A DNA stretch of 9,761 nt from positions 1 through 9,761 of the forward strand of contig JAAZMK010000033.1 of NCBI GenBank assembly GCA_012798865.1, read 5' to 3'. Each line of letters begins with the position of its first letter. Position 1 is the stretch's first letter. Shown one piece after another: positions 1 to 7,393 of this stretch. The position numbers and the translations under genes were made by a program. Under the pieces are notes generated by a model that saw only the letters and a list, made by a program, of their open reading frames with translations, ran no database searches and was not told the DNA's origin. The stretch comes from Clostridiaceae bacterium (lineage in GTDB: Bacteria > Bacillota > Clostridia > Saccharofermentanales > DTU023).

Positions 1-372
1 GGCGCTCTTCGAGAATAGGGAAGCGACTGAAAACTTCGGTCAATTCCTCATCAATGTCAACGTCTTCACGCGAATAGGCTCCCATTTCGAGATTTTCCTC
101 CACGCTCATCTGCAAGAAGAGGCGGCGTCCTTCGGGACAGTGTGCCAGTCGTTTGCGCACGATTCTATGTGGAGTGAGATTGAGAATACTATGACCGAGA
201 AACTCGATTGTGCCTGCGGTAGGTCGGATCAAGCCGGAGACTGTATTCAAGATCGTTGACTTGCCTGCTCCATTCGCACCGATCAAGGTGACAATTTCGC
301 CTTCCTCTACGTAAAAACTGACGTCCTTGATAGCGTGGATATTGCCGTAATAGACCTGAAGACCGCTTACAT

Positions 373-379
<7 letters not shown>
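1..379 (-). CDS. livF: Branched-chain amino acid ABC transporter ATP-binding protein LivF, N-terminal part only (cut by left edge)
   Basis: One of the two ATPases that power import of leucine, isoleucine and valine, acting on the cytoplasmic face of LivH-LivM. Translating the minus strand from the ATG at 379-377 gives 126 codons with no stop before the edge. Walker A is GANGAGKST at residues 34-42. PEGRR at 82-86, followed by LF and SVEENLEMGAY, is the hallmark that separates LivF from LivG: the usual Q-loop glutamine is replaced by glutamate in PEGR. The signature motif, Walker B and switch histidine fall outside the window; LivF proteins are normally about 235 residues, so roughly half is missing. 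The start overlaps the livG stop by 7 nt and has an AGGTGA ribosome site about 7 nt upstream inside livG, which suggests translational coupling. The family call is firm; substrate preference within branched-chain and related amino acids cannot be told. Confidence 0.93.
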
Positions 380-1226
<847 letters not shown>

Positions 1227-1230
<4 letters not shown>

Positions 1231-2333
1231 ACCTCGCCTCCTTTCCTGCGTATTGGCAGACTTTTGCTGAGTCTCGCACCAACTTGTCTGAAGACGTGTT
1301 GAAGCGTTGCATTGTTTCTAACCAACATGACTACGATCAAGATAACGGCGTAGGTGAGCATGCGATATTCATTAAAGGCGCGCAATACCTCTGGCAAGAC
1401 GGTCAAAACAGTCGCAGCAATGATTGATCCGCGGATATTGCCCATACCGCCTAAAACGACGAAAACTAGCACGAGAATCGACGTATTGAAATCAAATTTT
1501 CGAGCGACTACGCTGGAGTAGTTGAGTGCGTACAGGGCACCGGCTGCGCCTGCCAGAGTTGCCGAGATTACAAAGGCCATCATGCGGTAGCGCCACACGG
1601 AGATGCCTACCGACTCGGTCGCAATCTTGTCATCTCTGACTGCTTTGATCGCGCGTCCCGCTCTGCTGTTGATCAAGTTCAAGACAATAATCAATGTGAT
1701 CAAGATAAGGATAAAACCGGCTGTGAACGAAGAGAGTTTAGTGATGCCAATGACACCCATAGGACCGTTCACAATAATCGTGCCGCCCTCGTCGAGTTTT
1801 AGCGCATTGGCGCTATCCATGCTGACTCGGATGCCGTTCGCATCGTAGCCGACATAGAGAATGCTCATCACGTTTTTGATAATCTCGCCAAAAGCGAGGG
1901 TGACGATCGCAAGATAGTCGCCATGAAGTCGTAGAACGGGGACACCAACAAGAAAGCCGAAGATTCCTGCGAAGATTCCGCCGATAAGCATAGCCAAGGA
2001 AAGACGCAGCCACGGCATGGAAAATCCAAGACGTATCCACGTCGTCGATGTCGTGTCGGCTAATAATTCTAATAATGTAGCGGTAATCGCTCCGCTAAAG
2101 GCGCCTATACTCATAAAACCTGCATGACCAAGACTCAATTCGCCAAGGACACCGACGGTCAAATTCAGTGAGACTGCCATGACAATGTAAACCGTGATTG
2201 GGACAAGTTGACCTTGCAGTGCGTAAGAAATATTCCCGCCGGCGAGCAGGAGGCGTATCACAACATAAGCGACAATAACGAGTCCGTACGTCAGGCAGTT
2301 ATCGATACTGGATCGCATACGTAAACGTCTCAT
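1227..2333 (-). CDS. livM: Branched-chain amino acid ABC transporter permease LivM
   Basis: Integral membrane subunit that forms the translocation path for branched-chain amino acids together with LivH. The 368 residues are mostly hydrophobic, in about eight to ten membrane segments. Family marks are LSLGHAGFMSIGAF at 67-79, LRLHGDYLAIVTLAFGE at 134-150, the cytoplasmic coupling loop with GRAIKAVRDDKIATESVG at 226-243 that docks on the ATPases, and VLGGMGNIRGSI at 293-304. E. coli LivM is longer (about 425) because of an N-terminal extension; this length fits the shorter form common elsewhere. The start lies 2 nt after the livH stop, and AAGGTG at the end of livH can serve as its ribosome site. 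The last codons carry the GGAGG of livG. Confidence 0.95.
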
Positions 2334-2335
2334 AG

Positions 2336-3217
2336 CTACACCTTGACTAATACTTTCTTTCCAAGAAGACCGGTCGGTTTAACGATCAGGATGATGATCA
2401 ACACGGCAAACACGATCGCATCGGATAACTGAGTCGAGATGTACGCCTTACCGAGTATCTCGATAATGCCAAGGAGGATGCCGCCTAGGAAAGCACCGGG
2501 AATGGATCCTATTCCGCCGAAAACGGCAGCAGTAAAGGCCTTGATGCCTGGCATCGCGCCTGTTGTAGGCATGAGAATCGGATAGGCGGAGCACAGGAGA
2601 ACCCCCGCCACAGCGGCGAGAGCGCTGCCGATAGCGAACGTTATGGAAATCGTTCTGTTTACGCTGACACCCATAAGCTGTGCGGCGTCCTTATCCTCGG
2701 AGACGGCACGCATGGCTTTGCCGATCTTTGTTTTGTTAACGATCGTGTTCAGAGTCATAATTATAATGACGCAGACGAAAATCGAAACGATTGTCGTACC
2801 CGAGATAATCAACTTACCGTTAAAGAGACGTAATGAATCAAAGGGTACAACTGAAGAGAAACTTTTAGGATTGGCAGACCAGAGGAGAAGAGCCGCGTTT
2901 TGCAGAAGATAGCTGACCCCAATCGCCGTGATGAGCACAGCCAGTGATGGCGCAGCCCGTAATGGTTTATATGCGAGCTGTTCGATCACAATTCCAAGCA
3001 CGGTACAGATGATCATTGCGAATATGACGGAGAGAAGCGGATGCCAGCCGAAACGTGTCGTCGCCATGAATGACATATAGCCGCCAACCATGATCACGTC
3101 GCCATGGGCGAAGTTCAGCATCCTGGCGATGCCGTAAACCATCGTGTAACCGAGGGCAATAATCGCATAGATGCTACCTAAGCTTATGCCTGAAATTAAG
3201 TAGGATAAAAAATCCAT
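2336..3217 (-). CDS. livH: Branched-chain amino acid ABC transporter permease LivH
   Basis: Membrane subunit paired with LivM in the branched-chain amino acid importer. The 293-residue length is usual for LivH. Typical motifs are SLGSIYAIIALGYTMVYGI at 12-30, LNFAHGD at 34-40, the coupling loop KTKIGKAMRAVSEDKDAAQL at 162-181, and AFTAAVFGGIGSIPGAFLGG at 227-246. Hydrophobic stretches fit about eight membrane spans. It is the first gene after the livJ-livH hairpin; an AGGAT ribosome site precedes the ATG at 3217, itself downstream of the hairpin on the transcript. The ORF is intact. Confidence 0.95.
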   Translation of the reverse strand: MDFLSYLISGISLGSIYAIIALGYTMVYGIARMLNFAHGDVIMVGGYMSFMATTRFGWHPLLSVIFAMIICTVLGIVIEQLAYKPLRAAPSLAVLITAIGVSYLLQNAALLLWSANPKSFSSVVPFDSLRLFNGKLIISGTTIVSIFVCVIIIMTLNTIVNKTKIGKAMRAVSEDKDAAQLMGVSVNRTISITFAIGSALAAVAGVLLCSAYPILMPTTGAMPGIKAFTAAVFGGIGSIPGAFLGGILLGIIEILGKAYISTQLSDAIVFAVLIIILIVKPTGLLGKKVLVKV

Positions 3218-3241
3218 ATGGCTATCCTAACGTATATAAAC

Positions 3242-3275
3242 TGCGCCAGAAAGGTATTACCGCCTTTCTGACGCA
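3242..3275 (-). promoter_or_regulatory. Intercistronic hairpin between livJ and livH (attenuator or mRNA-stabilising stem)
   Basis: Arms at 3242-3254 and 3263-3275 pair over 13 bp around an 8-nt loop. The one imperfect position is a G-U wobble when read as minus-strand RNA but a C-A mismatch on the plus strand, which fits selection on the liv transcript. The downstream sequence on the minus strand (GTTTATATA) is only weakly U-rich, so it would be a leaky terminator at best. A partial terminator or 3'-end stabiliser would give more binding protein than transporter, a common arrangement in ABC importers. The function is inferred. Confidence 0.7.
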
Positions 3276-3300
3276 ATTGTTTCCGCTTATGTCCTTATAA

Positions 3301-4464
3301 TCAATCCATTCCGACGTAAACGCCATTCTCAATGAACATGCCCTTCGGCGGTTTGGCAACTTCACCGTTCTTTGACCACACCATATTGTCACCGGTCAAG
3401 CCACTGAACACGAATTTGTCATTCGTGAAAATTTCTATAAGCTGAGTGCACAATTCACTTGCCGGTGTCTCAGCTGTGACATCTTTATCTTTAAGCGCTT
3501 CGTAAATAGCGTAGACAACGTCATAGCCGTCGGCTGCGAACTGATTAGGAACATCGTTATGAAGCTCTTTATATTTTTTGACAAAGGAGGCTGTTCTCTC
3601 GTCCTGTGCATCAGCGGCAAATGGCGTTAAGAGCATAACGCCCTCAGCTAGGGTCGTATCGAAGTTTTCCATCTCCAAAATTCCGTCCATTCCGTCGACG
3701 CCAAAGAATTTCGGCGCGTAGTTCATCGCTTTGGCCTGCGCCAAAATGAGCGAAGAAGGTTCATAGTAGATAGGAAGGAATACCAAATCGGCGCCGGCAT
3801 TTTGCGCTTCTGACAACTGAACGGAGAAATCGCTTGCCGTGTCATTCGTGAAGGTCGTGGTGCTGACAACTTCAAGGTTTCTTGCTTCAGCTTCGCTGAC
3901 AAACTTCTCGTAAATACCAGTCGAATACGCATCGGCGTTGTTGTAGATAATAGCAATTTTTGAACCGAGTTTTTTCTCTTGAATATACTGTGCCGAGACG
4001 ATGCCCTGATAGGGGTCACTGAAACACATTTGGAAGGTGTTATCCTTTCCTTTGACGACCTCAGGTGAGGAAGCGGAAGGCGTCAGCGTAAAGATGCGAT
4101 CTTTATAACTCTCTGCCGCAACAGCAATACAGGGATCGGTCGTGACGGTACCTACCAGTATTTGCATCCCCCAGTCTTTCAAAACGTTATACGCATTGAC
4201 TGATTTTTCCGCGTCGTGCTCGTCATCTTGAAAATTCAGTTCAAACTGAATACCGCCTAAAGCATTAATCTCATCAACGGCAATTTTAGCGCCATTGGCG
4301 ACGGCGATACCGTACACAGCAGCACCACCAGTGAGAGGTCCGATGCCGCCTAATTTAATCGGTGCCGTATCGGTTGGCTTAGAGGGCTTGTCGGCGCATC
4401 CAGCCAGCAGAGCCAGACAGAGCACCAAAGTTACTACAAAAGTGAAATAATTTTTGCGTTTCAT
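3301..4464 (-). CDS. livJ: Branched-chain amino acid ABC transporter substrate-binding lipoprotein (LivJ/LivK family)
   Basis: Extracytoplasmic receptor that captures the amino acid and delivers it to LivH-LivM. The 387 residues start with a lipoprotein signal: MKRKN, a hydrophobic core, then lipobox LAGC with lipidated Cys23, followed by a Lys/Pro/Thr-rich linker. The periplasmic-binding-protein type 1 fold is shown by IKLGGIGPLTGGAAVYG at 36-52, AVDEINALGGI at 62-72, the ligand-side stretch LTPSASSPEVV at 127-137, AIIYNNADAYSTG at 171-183, and FAADGYDVVYAIYEAL at 309-324. It leads the liv operon and is separated from livH by 83 nt with a hairpin. GAGGA lies about 8 nt upstream of the ATG. 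Family members can bind other amino acids, urea or amides; the complete livHMGF downstream supports, but does not prove, branched-chain specificity. Confidence 0.93.
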   Translation of the reverse strand: MKRKNYFTFVVTLVLCLALLAGCADKPSKPTDTAPIKLGGIGPLTGGAAVYGIAVANGAKIAVDEINALGGIQFELNFQDDEHDAEKSVNAYNVLKDWGMQILVGTVTTDPCIAVAAESYKDRIFTLTPSASSPEVVKGKDNTFQMCFSDPYQGIVSAQYIQEKKLGSKIAIIYNNADAYSTGIYEKFVSEAEARNLEVVSTTTFTNDTASDFSVQLSEAQNAGADLVFLPIYYEPSSLILAQAKAMNYAPKFFGVDGMDGILEMENFDTTLAEGVMLLTPFAADAQDERTASFVKKYKELHNDVPNQFAADGYDVVYAIYEALKDKDVTAETPASELCTQLIEIFTNDKFVFSGLTGDNMVWSKNGEVAKPPKGMFIENGVYVGMD

Positions 4465-4512
4465 ATTCTTTTCCTCACGATTGATTTACTTAATAAAAAT
4501 AAATATGCACGT

Positions 4513-4540
4513 ATTTTAAATTTTTACAGAAGAAAATCAA
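4513..4540 (-). promoter_or_regulatory. Possible promoter of the liv operon
   Basis: On the minus strand, TTGATT (4540-4535) and TAAAAT (4518-4513) are separated by 16 nt in an AT-rich stretch, giving a predicted 5' leader of about 40 nt before livJ. It lies downstream of the tRNA-Thr terminator, so livJ needs a promoter about here. The boxes are near-consensus only, and the local AT-richness makes chance matches likely. Confidence 0.42.
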
Positions 4541-4570
4541 ACTGCCGACTTGCTGAACTATTGACCTAAT

Positions 4571-4612
4571 CGTCTCGTTTCATTGTTGAATTGACGAAGA
4601 CGGTTCCGGTCT
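4571..4612. other. Dyad symmetries upstream of the liv promoter
   Basis: An imperfect hairpin spans 4571-4602: CGTCT/AGACG, then CGT/ACG with a one-base bulge, then TTCA/TGAA around a TTGT loop. A second short dyad, AGAC...GTCT, overlaps it at 4598-4612. They lie about 30 to 75 bp upstream of the predicted livJ -35 box, where an activator or repressor could bind, but they resemble no operator I can name and could be chance. Confidence 0.25.
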
Positions 4613-4629
4613 GAAATGAAATTCTGAAC

Positions 4630-4673
4630 AAAAGAAAGCAGCTATCAATACGAGAAACTGCATTAATAGCTGC
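4630..4673 (-). terminator. Rho-independent terminator of tRNA-Thr
   Basis: Minus-strand stem of 11 bp (GCAGCTATTAA at 4673-4663 with TTGATAGCTGC at 4648-4638), 14-nt loop, then TTTCTTTT. One pair is a U-G wobble in minus-strand RNA but a mismatch in plus-strand RNA, so the element belongs to the tRNA-Thr transcript. It also insulates the liv operon from that transcript. Confidence 0.85.
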
Positions 4674-4683
4674 ACCTCAAAGC

Positions 4684-4758
4684 TGGAGCCGAAGGTGGGA
4701 ATTGAACCCACGACCTATTCATTACGAGTGAATTGCTCTACCCCTGAGCCACTTCGGC
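4684..4758 (-). tRNA. tRNA-Thr (anticodon CGU, reads ACG)
   Basis: The 75-nt minus-strand gene folds into a standard cloverleaf. The acceptor stem is GCCGAAG/CTTCGGC (7 bp), the D arm is GCTC/GAGC, the anticodon arm is ATTCA/TGAAT around loop CTCGTAA (anticodon CGT), and the T arm is GTGGG/CCCAC with loop TTCAATT. A U discriminator base and an encoded CCA end follow. It is a single-gene transcription unit with its own promoter and terminator. Anticodon CGU reads only ACG, so another tRNA-Thr must exist elsewhere in the genome. Confidence 0.96.
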
Positions 4759-4769
4759 GATCGTTAGCC

Positions 4770-4799
4770 ATTGTACTAGGGAATGCGACTTTGTGTCAA
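4770..4799 (-). promoter_or_regulatory. Promoter of tRNA-Thr
   Basis: Minus strand TTGACA (4799-4794), 18-nt spacer, TACAAT (4775-4770). The tRNA 5' end is 11 nt beyond the -10 box, so the precursor leader would be only about 4 nt. The boxes match the vegetative sigma consensus at 6/6 and 5/6. Confidence 0.85.
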
Positions 4800-4820
4800 G
4801 CCTTGGTAATCATGTATAAA
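4791..4820 (+). promoter_or_regulatory. Weak candidate promoter for the 806-residue coiled-coil gene
   Basis: TATAAA at 4815-4820 is a good -10 box; 18 nt upstream lies TTGTGT (4791-4796), a poor -35 box that overlaps the -35 box of the opposing tRNA-Thr promoter. The leader to the GTG would be about 64 nt. TTAACA (4832-4837) is an alternative -35 box but lacks a good -10 partner. Confidence 0.25.
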
Positions 4821-4878
4821 TCTGATGATTCTTAACATTGATTTCATGATAAAGTAATAGAGGTAAGAGGTCGTTTTC

Positions 4879-4884
4879 GGAGGT
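4879..4884 (+). promoter_or_regulatory. Ribosome binding site that fixes a GTG start
   Basis: GGAGGT lies 6 nt before the GTG at 4891. It is the only strong ribosome site near the 5' end of this reading frame, and the encoded protein begins MRLSEVRL, the usual way RecF/SbcC-type ATPase N-termini begin. Confidence 0.85.
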
Positions 4885-4890
4885 ATTTTC

Positions 4891-7311
4891 GTGCGTCTAT
4901 CTGAAGTGCGGTTGATTCGAGGTGCCCGCAAGGATGAGTCTAACCGATATCAATTGGCAATCGGTCAAGGCGTGACGTTCGTCTGCGGAGAGCCTGATGA
5001 TGCTGGAAACGATCCGTTCTCCGATCTTCACTTAAATCTCATCTTAGGCGAAAGCACTGATTCAAAACTCCTTTCGCAACAGATTCCCTCTTTCGATGAT
5101 GTTGAATTATTTTCGCAATGTCAGAGTCCTGCTGATCATTGGGAATTTTTATTTTCCGGTAGAAATCGAGAATATCATTTGTCGTCCGAGAAGAGCACAA
5201 GGGGGCAGGTCGATTTTTTCAGTCAAACGATCATCGGTGACGAAGGCAGTCAACTCGGTCACCAACTAGATTTGCCCTTGCTTGCCGATCGTTATGCTCC
5301 GGATACATTGAAACGTGAGAGCATAGAGGAACTCCGCGAGAAATTGAACCGCTTACGGTTGGCTCTCTACGACGAATCGACGGGGAGCGGGAAGCTCGCT
5401 TCCATGACGACCGATTACGAAAGATGCCGTCATGATCTAGAGGTTCTTAGTCGCAGCATTGTTTCCGGTGATCAACTTGTTTCGCTCATGGCAAGTGAAG
5501 AAAAATCGTTGGCTGATCTCAAAAAGGAAGATGACGTCCTAGCTCGGGAACAACGCCTGACGACACTTTTGGAGCGCAAATCGGAATACGAAACGCTTTT
5601 GGAGCTGCGACGTGAGCTTAAAGAGATTGAGGAACGTGAAGGGCGATATGGGTCGCGCATCACTGAGATGGGTCATGACATCACAGTACATGAATTGATG
5701 GCTCTCGTTCAATGGCGCGGAAATGCGGCAGATATTAATGGCAATCTTGCCGAGTTGCAGAACGTCGCACGACAACGTCGTGAACAAAAGGTGAGATTAG
5801 AACAAGAACGCATCTTGCTCACACGCCGCATAAGGAATAGCCAAGAATCGAAAGACAATTTGCTCGATAAATATGAACAATTTGCATTGACGTCCGATGT
5901 AGATCACGATAACCTCTTTCGTTCTGACAAGACTGTTGAACAAAAAACAAAGACTCGTACATTTCCGACGTCGTTTCATTTTTGTGTTCTTGCTTCACTG
6001 CTCGCGATGGCAATCGGGTTGATTTTTCTCGCAGTCGATAAAACAGCGGGGGTTATCTTTCTCGTACTCGCTGGTCTTGGACTTGTTGCAACCTTTATGC
6101 CGCGGATATTTAAAGGATTGAAAGGATCGAAAGAAGCGACAGGTGAGGTGATTCGTCCCGACAAGGAAGAACTGCGTTCCAAGATTAGCGATTTAGATCA
6201 TCGCCTAGTACACGACCGAGAAAAACTTGATGAAATGGATGCGATCATCGGAGAACTGGAACGAGAGATGACGCAAGGCGCCATAGAAATTGAAACAACG
6301 GAGCGACAGTTGAATCGCTTGAATAATGATCTGTTGCGGACGATTAAGAAATACGCCGGACCTTGTGAGTTACATGAAGTGGACGACGTCATCGAAGCGT
6401 TGTCAAAGCAACGGGAATCGAGTGCCGATCGCAATGAGGCGATTGCCGATCTCTTAAGAAGAATTGCCGATTTGAAACATGGACGTTCGGACGCAGAGAT
6501 GCTCCGTGAATATGAGAGTGTTTGCGAACAGCTTTATGGAGGCGATCGGTTTGACACGACGAACGGTGACAGTCAAAGAAGTCGCATGAAGACAATGCAA
6601 CTTCATTACGATCCCATGAGGGCAAAGCAGATCTCGGAAGAGCGCGTTGAGATAGCACGTCAAATCGATGAGAAAAAGGCTCTCATCAAGGAGACTAAGG
6701 ATAGACTCGCTCTTTCGAAAGAATCGTCGGTTAAAGTTGCAGGCTTAAATAATCGGTTTGCGATGCTCGAAAATTCGATCGCAGAAATGAAAAATGATTT
6801 TTCCCGGCTCAATAAATCAATCGCTTGGCTCGATCGTGTATTGGAATCGTGGCACGAGAAGGAAGACATCATGACTGTCATGGCGAAGGCGGTTCGTTAT
6901 GTTGGCAGAATGTCGGGGCGTAGGACTGGTGAGACATTTTCTATGACGTCTGTCGATAAACCTCCTGTTCATAAGATTAGAAGTCCCGCATTACTGGAGC
7001 AATCAATTTCTTCCCACGTGTCACCGATTTCGCTTGATCCCAACGCCTTCAATCAGACAACGGCGGAGCAGAATTATCTTGCCCTTAGGCTTGCGTGGGC
7101 TACGCAATGTTTATCCGGAATGCCTGAAGGTTCGCCGATTTTCTTGATGGCGCCGACCATACCGCACGAGTATTCTCAAATGGTGGAACTTGTCAATACG
7201 CTGGAGGAATGGGCACTTGAGACGGGAAGGCAAGCCGTCTTCTTTACGACGGATTCATACATCATAGATATCGCATTGAGCAGAAATTTAGTTGTGCACC
7301 GGATCAGGTGA
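4891..7311 (+). CDS. Membrane-anchored coiled-coil protein of the YhaN/SbcC-like ATPase type with eroded nucleotide-binding motifs
   Basis: I do not recognise a specific named gene. The 806-residue layout is: N-terminal head piece (1-130), long charged coiled coil (about 140-330), two membrane segments (361-381 and 386-405) split by a 3-4 residue turn, second coiled coil (about 420-660), C-terminal head piece (700-806). This is the plan of SMC/RecF-like ATPases such as YhaN, whose N- and C-terminal halves form one ATPase head; a hairpin of two spans would put both arms in the cytoplasm. Where Walker A is expected, after GQGVTFV, stands CGEPDDAGNDPF (32-43), with no GKS/T. Where LSxGTxxQ is expected stands FNQTTAEQNYLALRLAW (720-736). 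Walker B is replaced by PIFLMAPT (749-756), lacking the acidic pair. The following GRQAVFFTTD (779-788) fits the family's last head strand. The reading frame is intact, so this looks like a maintained pseudo-ATPase and not a decayed gene. No SbcD/YhaO-type nuclease gene adjoins. It may act structurally, but its role is unknown. Confidence 0.8.
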   Translation: MRLSEVRLIRGARKDESNRYQLAIGQGVTFVCGEPDDAGNDPFSDLHLNLILGESTDSKLLSQQIPSFDDVELFSQCQSPADHWEFLFSGRNREYHLSSEKSTRGQVDFFSQTIIGDEGSQLGHQLDLPLLADRYAPDTLKRESIEELREKLNRLRLALYDESTGSGKLASMTTDYERCRHDLEVLSRSIVSGDQLVSLMASEEKSLADLKKEDDVLAREQRLTTLLERKSEYETLLELRRELKEIEEREGRYGSRITEMGHDITVHELMALVQWRGNAADINGNLAELQNVARQRREQKVRLEQERILLTRRIRNSQESKDNLLDKYEQFALTSDVDHDNLFRSDKTVEQKTKTRTFPTSFHFCVLASLLAMAIGLIFLAVDKTAGVIFLVLAGLGLVATFMPRIFKGLKGSKEATGEVIRPDKEELRSKISDLDHRLVHDREKLDEMDAIIGELEREMTQGAIEIETTERQLNRLNNDLLRTIKKYAGPCELHEVDDVIEALSKQRESSADRNEAIADLLRRIADLKHGRSDAEMLREYESVCEQLYGGDRFDTTNGDSQRSRMKTMQLHYDPMRAKQISEERVEIARQIDEKKALIKETKDRLALSKESSVKVAGLNNRFAMLENSIAEMKNDFSRLNKSIAWLDRVLESWHEKEDIMTVMAKAVRYVGRMSGRRTGETFSMTSVDKPPVHKIRSPALLEQSISSHVSPISLDPNAFNQTTAEQNYLALRLAWATQCLSGMPEGSPIFLMAPTIPHEYSQMVELVNTLEEWALETGRQAVFFTTDSYIIDIALSRNLVVHRIR

Positions 7312-7321
7312 GTGGCATAAT
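7292..7321 (+). promoter_or_regulatory. Weak candidate promoter for kbl
   Basis: TTGTGC (7292-7297), 18-nt spacer, CATAAT (7316-7321), overlapping the 3' end of the upstream gene. The 82-nt gap to kbl (7312-7393) contains no terminator-like hairpin with a T run, so read-through from the coiled-coil gene is equally possible. Confidence 0.3.
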
Positions 7322-7380
7322 AAGTAACAGGAAATACTTACTCAATCAGAAGCGAATACTGAGTGATTGGAACCGGAAAA

Positions 7381-7387
7381 GAGAGGG
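7381..7387 (+). promoter_or_regulatory. Ribosome binding site that fixes the kbl start
   Basis: GAGAGGG lies 6 nt before the ATG at 7394. The frame is open back to a TTG at 7367, but that codon has no comparable site, and the ATG gives the usual family length. Confidence 0.8.
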
Positions 7388-7393
7388 AATCAT

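Noticed and set aside
4465..4629. T-box or amino-acid riboswitch upstream of livJ
   Set aside because: No T-box sequence, specifier loop or antiterminator is seen, and the predicted leader is only about 40 nt.
4684..4758. tRNA-Thr as an attachment site for an integrated element
   Set aside because: No integrase, no direct repeat of the tRNA 3' end, and no change of gene content typical of an island within the window.
5371..5397. GSGK at residues 165-168 of the coiled-coil protein as a possible Walker A
   Set aside because: The residue four before the GK-preceding position is E and not G, the next residue is L and not S/T, no hydrophobic strand comes before it, and it lies after the N-terminal head at the start of the coiled coil.
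4891..7311. The coiled-coil gene as part of a defence system (Lamassu-, Wadjet- or Zorya-like)
   Set aside because: No effector, nuclease, kleisin-like or motor gene is next to it; the neighbours are tRNA genes and kbl, and the ATPase motifs are missing.
7330..7371. Hairpin in the gap before kbl (CAATCA/TGATTG or ACTCA/TGAGT)
   Set aside because: The two stems are short (5-6 bp), mutually exclusive and not followed by a T run, so neither a terminator nor a riboswitch is supported.
7367..7393. TTG at 7367 as the kbl start (nine extra residues)
   Set aside because: No ribosome site precedes it, whereas GAGAGGG stands at the right distance from the ATG at 7394, which also gives the usual family length.
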